Source of the DNA: Ceriagrion tenellum
Lineage: Eukaryota > Arthropoda > Insecta > Odonata > Coenagrionidae
Reading direction: 5' to 3'
Assembly (NCBI GenBank): GCA_963169105.1
Contig: OY720643.1
Coordinates: 82,009,696 to 82,073,695 of the forward strand
Length of the DNA: 64,000 nucleotides
A program made the translations under genes and the position numbers. Of the stretch, positions 1 to 10,742 are shown one piece after another; within the stretch, counting starts at the first letter, position 1; each line of letters opens with the position of its first letter. The notes under the pieces were generated by a model. That model was not told the DNA's origin and made no database searches. It saw nothing but the letters and a program-made list of their open reading frames with translations.

Positions 1-779
1 GAGATGACGGAGGAGGGTGGTTTCCCTGCAAGCCTCGTCTTTCGCCACCCCTTAACCCCTTGGCTCATTCCTGCAATTCCCGCGACCAAACCATTCTTGA
101 AAACGCCACCATCACGTCGCCTTGTTCTCACAAAGAAAAGTACACGGTTAAAAATGTCACCTCCCTCCACGGCATCTACAAGAAACGGAATGCTCCTCAA
201 AACTTCCACGAGAATTGCCCCTGCTCCCTCTTCAACCACGCTGCAGTTTCTTGATTTCGCAACGTGGCTGACCAGAATATGAGGCAGTTCTTTCGACACT
301 TATTTAAATAGCACATTTTGGGCGTACTGGGACTTTTGAATCGGAAAGCTTCAATCCCCGTGGTGAGAGGAGCATGCGAAATTAATTTTTGTTAGTGCTC
401 AACGCGTGATATGTCGCGAATGGAATTATTAAGTACCTGTTCCAGGAAGCCCGGTCAAGTGGTTACGGGGACCAAAAGTTGGAGGATGAAAACCCCAATT
501 CAAGATTTCATACGCTAAGAAATCCTTTTAGGGACCATGAGAAATGAAATTAGAAAAAATGCTTTGATAGGTATTTCGACGGCTGAGATAATTTCATACT
601 GCACGATCTGACCTTAAATAGATCCTAAAATTAAGCTAACTGATACATTAAGTAAACAAGAGAAACAGCAGAAGTTTCCCTTGGCAACGTAGCAATATTC
701 ATCACAATATGTCGGCTACTTACTCCGACGAAAACCGGAAGTCTGCCATTTAAACTTGAATACTCGTGTTATATTATCG
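1..779. other. Unassigned sequence
   Basis: The first 300 bases are somewhat richer in GC and hold an open frame of 92 codons (4-282) with a proline, serine and threonine-rich product. It matches no family I know, has no cofactor or domain motif, and is overlapped by another open frame in a different phase, so I do not call it a gene. The rest is AT-rich. The following LINE relic may begin somewhat before 780, but its similarity to the 57.4-kb copy becomes visible only there. Confidence 0.4.
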
Positions 780-2078
780 ATGACCTATGCTAAAAAAATA
801 TATTAGTTGCCTCAATATTATGATATTCTTGGATAATCGTAACTTCTTACATAGCAGTCAGCACGGCCTCAGTAACGGCAGGCCTTGCGAAACATAGCTT
901 GCGCTCTTCCTTCATGATATCCTAAAATCAGATGAATCGATTAAGCAAATTTACGCGATATTCCTTTATTTCAAGAAGGCATTAAACAAGGTTACTCACA
1001 AGAAACTCATATAAATTGTAATCCAGCGGAGTTAATAGAAAAATAGTGAATCGAATAAGTGACTTTCTCAGTGATTGAAAACAAAAAGGAGTTATTGGTG
1101 GTTTTAGCTCTGATGTAGCTGGAGTCACAGTGTGCCCCTCAGGGAAACGTGATCGACCCTCTTTAATTCATTATAAATTTTAATGACCTAAGTTCTCGAG
1201 TTAGCATTTAATTAAGATTATTTGCAGACTATACAGTTATCTACTGTGAAATAAGCAAAGACGCGGACTTTGAATTTCTGTCATTTGACCTAGGAGTGGG
1301 GGTTAGAATTAAATATCAGCAAATGCACCACAGTTCACTTCCTGCAAAAGTCATCACATAAATGGCATACCTATACTGTTGGTGGAGTAAACACAATATC
1401 TTCAGATACAGTAAAATATCTTGGAATTATCTTAACTTCTGATATATCATGGGGATTACACATGCAAAACATATGTGGCACAGCATTAAAGAATCTAGGT
1501 TTTGTTAAGGGTATAATCATAAAGTCCTTGGATAAAAAAGTGAAAGAGAGATGGTACTTCGCTCTATTCAGGCCACTCCTCGAATACGCCGCGAGCATTT
1601 GCGACCCTGGTCATAAAGATTTAACCAAAAAAAATAATAAAATACAAAGAAAAGCTACACGCTTCGTTAAAAACTGCTACGAGCGAACATATAATGTTTC
1701 ACAACTTTTAGAGGGATTAGGGAAGGAGCCCCTAATGAGTTGGAGGCTACACGCCAGGCTTAGGTTGCTTGAGGAATTCAGAACTGATATTTTTCAGAGC
1801 AACACAGAGAATATTATCAAGACTCCTCACTACATCTCTAGGTCTGACAGATGCGATAAAATAAGAGAAATATTCTGCCGAACATATAGGTACAAAAACT
1901 CGTTCTTTCCGCGCACAATACGCAACCACAACAAAAATTGAGCTCCACTAAATACACTCCTATAATACACGTCACCATTTCATCTCCCAAAAACTTACAT
2001 CTTTACACGACTGGTGACCTAACATCCCCTGCCACACGCCCATGCAGCAGATCCCAGGGTATTATGTAGAAGTAGATG
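780..2078 (+). pseudogene. LINE reverse transcriptase pseudogene, family L (CR1/L2/jockey-like), copy 1
   Basis: Broken RT of a non-LTR retrotransposon. Reading across frames gives, in order, FLDNRNFLHSSQHG (about 825-880), a motif-A block ending AIFLYFKKALNK (about 955-995), a decayed GVPQGS motif B (about 1125-1165), FADYT in place of the catalytic FADDT (about 1220) and an open C-terminal frame (1462-1941) containing LLEYAASICDPGH, KIQRKATRFVKNCY and FFPRTIRNHNKN. In this LINE superclade such RTs copy element RNA at the cut target. The loss of the second catalytic aspartate, several stops and the absence of ORF1 and endonuclease show a dead, 5'-truncated copy. The 3' end carries the family signature near 2030-2078, including a GCAGATCCCAGGGTATTATG block and a degenerate TAGATG tail. 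The best parallel is the copy at 57.4 kb. The exact clade is inferred. Confidence 0.85.
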
Positions 2079-2574
2079 AAAACTGGTCAAGGAATTTTTT
2101 TCACATAATTAATTTCCAGCACAAAACCTAAGTCACATTTACTCATCGCACTTGACTTTGAACTTTTAAAATTTAACTAATTACCCGTGTACTAGATAAT
2201 TAGTGTACCCGGATATTTAAAGTACTTAAAAGTGGCCAGCTGTAGCACTGGATGCCTAAGGCCACACAAATAATGCTACTTTTTCCAGCCAATAGCTCAA
2301 CATTCATAAGTGGTCTTAACTTTGGCTTTCAAGTATTCATGATAAAAGTATAATTTATATGAAGAAGACGGCATTCTGGTCAAACGTAGCGTTTGCATTT
2401 GACTCAAGATTGTGTTGCGAGATAAAAGGATAAAATGCCATTATTAACCATGCATTAACCAAGCTTTTAAGCTTGTAATCCTATAAGCAATTATATAATC
2501 ATGCTACATCAACAATGGCTGCGTTTTAACATTCCAATCAAATGCTCTGCCAGAATCTTGTTGTACAATACATA
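2079..2574. other. No recognised feature
   Basis: AT-rich DNA between a LINE relic and a dispersed repeat. I see no coding, RNA or repeat signal. Confidence 0.4.
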
Positions 2575-2695
2575 CCGTAAATATATTTTATTTGATGAAG
2601 TAGATTAACTGATAGAAGCCTCGGTAATATTTGATATGAAATATATGACGGTTTTGGTCTCAGATTAGACAGTACAACTTTGCTGAGTTTGAGAT
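2575..2695. repeat. Short dispersed repeat, copy 1 (partner at 4693-4808)
   Basis: About 115 bases aligning in the same orientation with 4693-4808. Shared blocks include TATATTTTA-TT-ATGAA-TAGATT near the start and TCTC-GATTAGA followed by a CTGAGTT block near the end. The two copies flank the family-R tandem locus at 3.56-4.48 kb. They could be a small dispersed repeat or a segmental duplication. The class is unknown. Confidence 0.55.
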
Positions 2696-3559
2696 TTCTG
2701 TAAGTCCAATGCCCGGTTTCCCCATGGATGATCAACGCTTAATCAAGGATCATTCTTGTGTTGCCCGGTGATTGCGTTTCACCAACGACAATCAGCGGTG
2801 ACCAAAGTCCAAATTCGTCGGTCAAGTAAATTGTAGATTTTGGGCGACTAAATCCACAATCAACCAACATGTTGGACATGTTGTCTTCACCTCACGCTGA
2901 AATATAAGTCATTCTTCATTATTTGAACTTTTGAGTAAGTTATAGGCCAGTCAAATTTATCCCGTACGATGAGTGCGAACAAAATTTGTAAATCTTAAAT
3001 TATCCAGCATAGATTCCATCTTCCTTCAAGTTAGTAGGCTAGTTACATATGCTGAGCAATAGAAATTTCCCGAGATCAATTCTCAACTAGCTTTTAATAG
3101 CACTGATACATTAGGCAACGAGAAGTTTTCAGGCAAGTGGCATTACGCTTACCCTCCAAGCGTTAAAATGAAGAGGTTTCTCAACATGAGAACCATAAAA
3201 ATCGCAACTATCGCACCCTCGCAATTATAATAGAGGTTGTGCAGTTGGGAGCTTATTTTTGGAGAAGCTTTTCTCTAACTGGATAGCTTTTATGCCATCA
3301 TTACTACTACCAACTAGTAGAGAAGTATTTTTTAATATGAAATTCATGTTTCACCTTAAGCCATTAATATACACGCCAACAGTGATAAGAAAGTACCAGA
3401 GAGATTAGCTGACTACCTGAATTGAATGCTAGTTAGTTCCTTTATCCCTATCGTATCTAGTGCGAAGGTATGCCGGGCGTAGTTTCGATTATTATAAACG
3501 GTTTGACAAATTAATTACTTCATCGTAGGTTCTGATTTAGAGTTCCCAACTACTCTGCA
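2696..3559. other. No recognised feature
   Basis: AT-rich spacer without an open frame or repeat that I can support. Confidence 0.4.
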
Positions 3560-3785
3560 CAATGCTAAGACACAATGGACTCGTGTAGAACTTGATTGAA
3601 GGCAAAATAGAGGGACAAACATCCAGAGATAGACCAGGAAATAAGTTCATGGATCAAAAAAAGAGGAAAGTACATAGGAAGAGATACCAAGAGGTATGGC
3701 AACTAGCATTAGATAGAGAAGGGTGGAGGGCTGCAGTCAACCAACCTTAGAATTGAACGAACAATCATGATGACTACTTGACTAC
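3560..3785 (+). mobile_element. RTE-like LINE 3' end, family R, copy 1a
   Basis: Only the last part of a family-R element. The translation across frames reads LIEGKIEGQTS, then NKFMDQKKRKVHRKRYQEV and LALDREGWRAAVNQP, followed by the family 3' end (TTAGAATTGAACGAACAATC) and a short ATG-rich tail near 3770-3785. The same ending occurs at 4.4, 19.75, 22.6, 53.46 and 62.55 kb. The RT catalytic core is missing. It lies directly upstream of copy 1b, tail to head. Confidence 0.8.
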
Positions 3786-4478
3786 TATTTACTGTTCTCC
3801 AAGAATACAACATGAAAATCATTAAGACGAAGACTAAAATCCTAGCATGCAGAATAGAGAAGCTGAATGTAGAAGTTCCCCTAAGAGGAGAGAAATTATA
3901 GTAAGTGGATTCCTTCAACTATCTCGGAAGTTCCATCACGTGGGACGGAAGAAGTACAACGGATATCAAGCAAAGAAAAGCACAAACTAAGAAGGCGTTC
4001 ATATGGAAAAGACTGATGTGCTCAAAGAAGATAGGACTACATACCAGAAAACAGTATGTGAAAACCTTCGTGTGGAGCGTGGCACTCTATAGATCGGAAG
4101 TATGGACCACTGGAAAAGCTGACCACAAGTGACTATAAGCCTTCAAAACCTGGTGCTGGAGGAGGATGCTGAAGATATAATGGACGGATAAAATAAGAAT
4201 TGATGAAGTGTAAAGAAGAGTTGGAGAGTAAAGGACCATATGGGACACCATACAGAAAAGAAGAACCAGATGGATTGGACACACCCTGAGAAACAATGGG
4301 TTTCTGAAGAACAAAACTGAAGGGAAAGGTCCCCACAGGAAGACCCAGGAATTAGTTCATAGACTAAAAAAAGAGAAAAGTACAAACAAATAGATACCAG
4401 GAAGTAACGATACTTAGGGAAGGGTGGAGGGCGGTAGTCAACCGATCTTAGGATTGAACGACCAATGATGATGGCTAC
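3786..4478 (+). pseudogene. RTE-like LINE RT C-terminal region, family R, copy 1b
   Basis: 5'-truncated family-R copy. The translation begins near MKIIKTKTKILACR (about 3810), continues with the open stretch 3905-4132 (DSFNYLGSSITWDGRSTTDI, KKIGLHTRKQYVKTFVWSVALY, VWTTGKADHK), then through stops with WCWRRMLKI, RRTRWIGHTLRN and EGWRAVVNRS, and ends in the TTAGGATTGAACGACCAATG signature. This is the post-catalytic thumb and C-terminal part of an RT of the group usually annotated as endonuclease-reverse transcriptase. No catalytic aspartates remain. Assignment to the RTE clade is inferred from the YLGS-ITWDGR and SVALYGSE motifs. Confidence 0.85.
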
Positions 4479-4692
4479 TCTGTATCTGATCTACCAAATT
4501 GATGAGCTTAGGCCTTCGTCAAGTGTCGCCTTTGCGCTTACTTCGTGTCAATTTTTTCACCTTTGTTTTAGCTTAATACCCAAGTGAACAACTGTTTCTG
4601 TGATTTCTTAAGCGTGTTTATACGGATCAAGATGTACGGGATGAAGTTTATTGCATGAAACTATGCCTCAATTTCATCGCCAAATTGCAGTC

Positions 4693-4808
4693 CTTAAATA
4701 ATGTATATTTTACTTAATGAAATAGATTGACTTTAAAAGGCCCAGTAAGTATTTGTACAACGAATAACTTCTCTGATTAGAGGGTACGACATAACTGAGT
4801 TACAGCAC
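4693..4808. repeat. Short dispersed repeat, copy 2 (partner at 2575-2695)
   Basis: Direct-orientation partner of 2575-2695, about 2.1 kb away, with several substitutions and small indels. No coding potential. It may mark an old duplication flanking the LINE relics between them. Confidence 0.55.
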
Positions 4809-5784
4809 TCTTTAATTCAACGTTTGGAAAAGTTTTCCACAAGTTTGGAAAAGTTAACTATTAGTGACTTCTAAGTGTATCCCCAGCGTTTCCTTTGGCT
4901 CTCCGCAAAAGGACCATAGCCTGCTGACTGAGTGTAAATAATTGAAATCTCAGGTGAAAACTGCTTTGCATTTCGGGTTTTCATAAAAATGAGCACACAG
5001 CCAACTTGACTGTGTCTACCGCCATGAAATAGTAGACTTAATACGTACAGCAACTCCTGTGAAACTGGGAATGTCATCGGGTGCACCTTTGCTCATTTAT
5101 AATTTTTCGCAAACTATAAACTGCACAATGCTCATTAATATTCTACCGCAGATTTGCCCAAAAGCATTCGCCATTTATTGACCTACAAGGAAAAATTCAT
5201 GAAAGACCTCTACGAATAAATAGTCGCCATTTTGGTTCACAAAAATTTTAAAGGTACCAATTATTAAAAATTAACGAGCAATAAGAGCCGAAAAAAATTC
5301 TGGGTTTTTTTCTAAGATCTTTTACTTTCCCCTTAAAAATCCGCTAATTGATCTGGCGACCCTGGTTGGGAATAATCACGAGTTAGATTTCATTTTGAAT
5401 ATAATAACATTTCCATTGATTATTTAGAATATTACCGCGGATCCAACAAAACATAAATTTTCCAGCGGTGAAATTAGAAACGAAAGACTTCGGCAACCAG
5501 CGGTATCCGAGCATAAAAATCGTCATTCGAACACTCGTTAATCTATGCCCATTGTTTGGCCTCGGTGATACGCTCATCATAGCCTATAATAAACACTGAG
5601 AACCTGCCCAAAAATACTCACTCCACTATAATCCCAATGGATTAAAAAAAGGCCAAGAGAGACGCACCCACCAGCCGCACCTTCGACGGACATTATTTCT
5701 CAGGTCTTCAAGAAATTATGGAGCTATGCGAGTCGAACGAAAATTCTCGATTTTTTTTTCATCTTTTACCTTCCCTTATCAAGA
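4809..5784. other. No recognised feature
   Basis: AT-rich DNA. Short open frames on the minus strand (4871-5086, 5383-5580) have no recognisable domain and no support from repeats, so they are not called. Confidence 0.4.
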
Positions 5785-6185
5785 AGACAAGGGAGAGAGG
5801 AGAGAAGGGTGTGAGGGGGAGGACACGAGGGGTGCGGGAGATTCCGGGAGGGAGGTAAAGAGGGAGAATTTGGGATATTAATCATGCAAGACATCCCTTG
5901 TCGCCATTAAAAAACCAACTGGGTGATGGTGAGAAAAGGTAGGAGACCGAGAGGAGGTATGGGGTGGAGGTGTTTGAAGGAGAGGAAGAAAGAACATGGG
6001 AGGACGCAGAGGTGGAGGAAAGGGGGGGGGTGTTGGGGAGCTCTCGGAGTAATTAGACGAGAGAATATAGGAGCGCCATGTTTGTGCAAAAGAGGTTCAA
6101 GGCAACAAAAGCTGCAGTGGGGGAGGAGGGATGGCGTTAGGCAGGTGGAGGGGCAGGAAGGAGGGAGGGGAGAAGCATTGGAATA
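5785..6185 (+). other. Polypurine (GA-rich) tract
   Basis: The plus strand is strongly purine-rich, with runs of GGAGAG, GGGAGG and a run of G around 6020. Opposed open frames (5923-6186 plus, 5907-6200 minus) are products of this composition: their translations are low-complexity R/G/K or P/L/S. It may form triplex or G-rich structures, or be a decayed microsatellite. It is not considered coding. Confidence 0.6.
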
Positions 6186-6560
6186 ACGGAGATTCTTCAC
6201 GCAAGGGCTTCTGGGTAGGACTCAACAATTAAAGCCCCGCTAATGAACTCCGGCTCGGCGGGAAGCCTCCACCCCCCACAATGTTTGACGTGTTCCCTTG
6301 CCCGTCGCTCCGATTTCGATGAATTTCTCACGTTAAATTTCCATGAAAGCAAGCTCCAGACCGGTGGCGCCCAACGGGGGAGCGGCCCAACCGGGAACCA
6401 ACCTGCGCCGATCTCTCTGTCAGCAGAACGGCCACGGACTCCCTCTTACGGCAGAACGGCCCCACCGCTGCGATTGGGGCGCCCCTCACTCTCCCGGTTC
6501 CCCGACGTAAACTTTGTAATATGACCACAATCCACGCAACAAGGGTGCGAAACTCGGACC
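6186..6560. other. GC-rich, CpG-bearing island
   Basis: Clearly richer in GC and CpG than the surroundings, with a near repeat of GCAGAACGGCC (two copies about 30 bases apart, 6420-6470). Overlapping open frames exist on both strands (6243-6524 plus, 6328-6669 minus) without recognisable domains. It could be a promoter, exon or repeat fragment; I cannot decide. Confidence 0.35.
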
Positions 6561-8639
6561 GGTTATAAAAGGACGAATCCTCGGCACGATAAATTAACAG
6601 TGCAACTTTTCTCAGAACTAAGATCGCAATCAATGCATAATGAAGCCATATTGCTAGAAACATTGGCACTCAACATCGATCATAATTAGAATTAGTAGAA
6701 GATATATTGTCCAAGGAGCGTTGCTACGGTGGTATATGGGTCTATATACCACAGTCGCATTGTCAGTTTATATTCTTGGCAAAAACATGAGGATAAGAAC
6801 TCACGGAAAACATAACAATAATTAGCAAAATAAAACCATTAACAGTATAAATTAATGATTCCAGCATTTTCGGGGATATTTTGGGAGCCAGAATGAATGG
6901 GTATTCAAATCAAACTACGACGAAAGAATGTACAGAAACATTTTTTTAAATGATATGATTTACTCTGCTTTAATAAAGTTAATAAGGAAAAGTATGTATT
7001 TCCCTATAGGATTTGCTCTATGAAATTTAGCTCGTCATCGTTATTTTTACGAACAAAAACGAGAGATTTATGCATCGAGAAATATACGAGAAAATAAAAA
7101 GAATAGGCATTACAATAAAATAATATGCAACAATACGGTTGGATAACATAAACAAGTACTTACTTGATCATAGACAATTTTGAAGGCTAAAAATCACTTT
7201 TAGCACGGTTTTATTTTTAAGAACAATCTTTAAAAAGTAAGATCCAACAAGCCTGAAGAAACTTAAATAATGTGTTCAAATTATCAGAACTGCATAATTA
7301 TTCTCAATAGTCGACAAGTCTTCTAAACAAGCTATAATATAGGTAAAATTGTAAAGGTGTCAATTTTAAAGTAAGTAATTAAAAATGATTTAATGAGTAG
7401 CTTTTTCATCTTAATAAAACCAATAAGTTTAAAAATGGAAAACAATACATAAAATCTAAATGTCAAAGTTTTCACAACCTTCAACATTTCTGGAGAAGAA
7501 GGCGGAGCCAAGGGGACTATAAAGATGATGCAAAGGCGTGCAGTTCTAAAAAATATTATTTCAAAGTCTCCTACAGCGTTAGTCAGATATATTTAAATTA
7601 AATTTACTATTTTGAAAATTGCATGCGCACGTGTCAGTTTTAGTAGAGCGTATAAGGACGATCGCTTGCCATCTGTCAGCGCTCATCTGAATTACAGCAC
7701 CTAGCAACTGAATCATGCATAAAAACGCGTAGAATTATATACAGTGAATGGATATAAAAGCAGGTTGGTAAGATGGTAATTTGTTTTGAGAGGCGATCGA
7801 GGCCTCTGTTGAGGGGAGGTGGGTGGGTTCCTAAGGAAATGGAACAGAGAAAGTGTTAAGAAAATAATTAGCGTCAATTTTAGCTCGTTCAGGAGGAAAA
7901 ACAAGTCCCATTCGAAGAGATGAGTATTATGGGACAATTCTCAACTTAACATGATAATTATCGCAACCGGAAAAGACAAACTGACGTATCGTTTCATAGA
8001 ATTATCGCACGTCTCTAAACTTTCCAATAAAAATTATTATCGTCAGGAATCAAGGTGTGGCAGCTCGAGGATGCGGGATCAGCGAAACCATGCGATAAAA
8101 GTAATATTCCGTATGCGGCAACTAGCCATATGTTTCGAGAATAAATCTCTTCCTGGAATAAATTCGCCGGGCGCCGCGGCTATTGTCGGGCACGAAAATT
8201 CCATTTCTATCGCATACCATTCTGAATTCAGTGAGATTGAGTTTTCTCATCCTTACCGCATGAGCATATCATTGTATCAAAAATTCTAGAGGTGGAGCAG
8301 CATGCAGTACCCCAGGGATAGTTTCGCGCTTTCGTAAGTTGTGTGTTGAGTATTCTAAAATTTGAAGTATCAGCTTCCATGAACCTGAAAAGCTTCCCAG
8401 GAGGCGCACAACTGAAGATGAGGATTCTTCTAGAAATTCTCGGCCACTACTGAGTAATTAATCTGGGCCGTTGGCATTGAGGTTAAGCCTTGTTGTAACC
8501 ACACATTTCTGACTCCTCATTTGTAAATAAATAAAAACATCTACGGTTTACAATTTTAAAGATTTCATGTAATGACTTTTTATTCAACAGTAAAATATAC
8601 TTTTACGTATTTAAAGTATTTTATGTAAGTTGTAATTAG
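6561..8639. other. AT-rich sequence without recognised genes
   Basis: Long AT-rich stretch. The largest open frame (7951-8289, plus, 112 codons) has no recognisable motif, signal peptide or repeats and may be chance. A short hairpin (GGTATATGGGTCTATATACC) lies near 6731-6750. Confidence 0.35.
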
Positions 8640-9822
8640 TAAGTATGAAAGTAAATGGTTTGCGTGTAACTCGACGTTCCACTTCATGCATCCGAGGGTA
8701 TAGTAGTGTGGGAACCGCGATCCTTATTCTTGCTAGACAGCTCAGAACAACAGATTTTTCTGAGAGCCTGTCTGTACTTGGCGGTGACTTTTTTCTTAAC
8801 TGCAGCAACCTCCTGAATTCGGAGTTAGGGTACACCAAGGTATTAGTAGCCGTCATTGTCCTCTAGGTGACGAATTCATCAACGTTTTCATCAACGACTT
8901 TTACTCCTTCCTTGTTCTCTGAAAATCATCCTCTCGCCAGATGGATGGATGCTAATCTGAACTCCTCCCTAGAGCCTCACTGCAATCCAGTACGATGTCC
9001 AAGGTAGGGCGTAGATCTTCAGCGCTGGGAGCATACAGCTTCAGGTCATCCATGTAAAATAAATTGGTGACCTCATGCTTCCTATCACCTGAAACACCTC
9101 ACCTGTACCCTCTACCTCGTCGCAGCCTTATGGGGAGAGGTAGGAGGGAAATAAAGAACAGTATGAGGCTCAAGCTGTCGCCTAGGAAAGCACCACGGTG
9201 ATATATTAGTAACTCTATTGAGAGCAACCGTTTCACAGAGGTCAGGACGAAGCGCGTTTTTCAGAGTGATAACAGGCGTTGGATGCATGATGCAACCTCT
9301 GGTTGGACTTTCAACAATTTCAGCATGGATATAATGAGCTCCATCGAAGTGGTAACGAATGCCTACTTGTAGTCAACCCAGGCCATTGACAGGTTTCGCC
9401 TACGATGGATGGCATTCTGGCATAAGCACTTGTCAATGAGCAGGTAGTCTTTGCATCCCGCGAGTTCACGCTTTGAGCCCAACTGCTCGTACACCTCCTC
9501 CATCACCTGCTGGACGTGGTGGAGGATAAGGTCGGTCAAAATGGAGAAGAACTCCTTGTAAAGAGTGTTGAGGCAGGTTACAGGGCGGTGGCTCTTAGGA
9601 TGGGACAAGTCTTCCTTCTTAGGTGTTAGAACCGTGCGTCCCTCCGTCAGCCAGGGTGGGATTTCGTCTCTACCTGTGAGATAGGACGTGTTGATTCTGG
9701 TGATGCGTTAGTGGGTGCAAGTAAATTCTTCCACCAGAAGTCATTTACAGCATCCATTCCTGAGGCCAAGAAGTTCTTGCCAGAGAAGGCCTTCTTAACG
9801 TTGCTATTCATGCTGATGATGA
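8640..9822 (-). pseudogene. LINE reverse transcriptase pseudogene (R2/R4-like group, tentative)
   Basis: On the minus strand, read from 9820 downward, the order is GMDAVNDFWWKNLL, LTEGRTVLTPKKEDLSHPKS, RPVTCLNTLYKEFFSILTDL (9363-9608 is open), GCKDYLLIDKCL, NLSMAWVDYK (motif A region, about 9365-9392), a decayed GDSLSLILF block (about 9160), FYMDDLKLYAPS (motif C with both catalytic aspartates, about 9025-9066), then LGVP, VTAKYRQALRKI and CSELSSKNK of the thumb (about 8700-8830). The order and wording fit RTs with YRPITCL and YMDDLKLYA motifs, which I associate with restriction-like-endonuclease LINEs (R2/R4/Dong relatives); that placement is inference. Frameshifts and stops make it a pseudogene, and neither an endonuclease nor zinc fingers are visible. 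It is unrelated to families L, R and K here. Confidence 0.8.
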
Positions 9823-9823
9823 T

Positions 9824-10049
9824 TGTTATATTGTAACGGTTGGAGCTGACCGTAACGGTGGGAGCCGAATGCGGCTGGTCACACAGGAAATCCCTGTTTG
9901 AAAGGAGGATAGAGGGAGCCCAAAGGGCGGTGAATCTCTAAAGTGAAAACCTATTTGTACAATAAGGATAATAAAGCATTCGCTTTATCAGCATTTATCA
10001 AGTCTTTTTACTTACCAACCCCTTACTTCTCCCGTGAATCGGCGCTACA
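9824..10049 (+). repeat. Solo-LTR-like block
   Basis: Begins TGTTATATTGTAACGG and ends CGGCGCTACA, so it has TG...CA borders. It contains a duplicated CCGTAACGG-type motif and an AATAAA-type signal within AAGGATAATAAAGCATTCGC, followed by a CT-rich end: the layout of a short Gypsy-type LTR. I see no matching 5-bp target duplication, and an alternative left border exists at 9832. No internal retroviral-type genes are adjacent. Confidence 0.4.
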
Positions 10050-10217
10050 GTACCCTAAGCGTTGCTCGATGATTCATTTACATAATTGCTCCTCATTCTA
10101 TTAAACATTTTCGTCATTTTAATCAGTCCTCATTTTTAACATGTAACGAGTAAATGGCCCAGTTTAAATAGCTGGAAAGTATTTATAAAATAATAAAAAA
10201 GGTACTAAGGGGTGATA

Positions 10218-10385
10218 CTTGCCGACCTCGGAGGGTGAAGTCCTTTCCTGCGAACACCAAGGTCAAAGGTTCGCATCCCGCATGGGTAGGATTTCTACAT
10301 CTTAGGACATGATTGTGTAGGTTCGTCAATGTTTACCTATTAAAACACCAGATGTAATAGGTCGTTGGGGATGTTTTTATTATAA
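10218..10385 (+). mobile_element. tRNA-derived SINE, family S1, diverged copy
   Basis: Aligns with the SINE at 12665-12888: GCCGACCTCGGAGGGTGAAG matches its A-box region and AAAGGTTCGCATCCCGC the B box of an RNA polymerase III internal promoter. Homology continues through ATTTCTACATCTTAGGACAT. It lacks an obvious poly-A tail and is more decayed than the 12.7-kb copy. Confidence 0.65.
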
Positions 10386-10602
10386 TTTATGGTTGACTTT
10401 AAAAAATATTCCAAATGGAAAAATTCTTCGCTCACAGATGCAGAGGATTCAGAAAAGGGAATAAAATAGAGAAAAGATTCATGAAAATTTGAAAGTTATC
10501 TTAGAGTTATACCAATCAATGTTGTAAGGTGTTACTTGATTGAACCACCATACTCTTCATGAAAATACGGTGTACACTTTTTGCGTCTCACAAAAAAAGT
10601 TA

Positions 10603-10742
10603 TTTAAATACAATAACATAGGAGTCGCAAGCTATGGCATCCTCAGACACATGTGAAACTCAAGCATTAAGTCAAGCTTCGCCCTTGTGTACCGGAGTAT
10701 GCCATAGCTGGCGAAACCGATTGTAACGTATTTTAATTGTTT
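10603..10742. mobile_element. Foldback element of about 140 bp
   Basis: Left and right ends are imperfect inverted repeats of about 40 bases. The best part is AGCTATGGCAT on the left (10629-10640) facing ATGCCATAGCT on the right (10700-10714), with the flanking AAATAC/GTATTT ends also pairing. It looks like a small MITE or foldback element. Target duplication is unclear. Confidence 0.5.

Noticed and set aside
4..282. 92-codon open frame at the left edge as a protein gene
   Set aside because: Low-complexity S/T/P-rich translation, an overlapping open frame in another phase, no known domain and no splice or promoter support.
5907..6200. Opposed open frames in the GA-rich tract as genes
   Set aside because: Both are explained by purine/pyrimidine strand bias; the translations are low-complexity.
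7951..8289. 112-codon open frame as a gene
   Set aside because: No domain, no repeat partner, no splice context; length is within chance for a 64-kb window.
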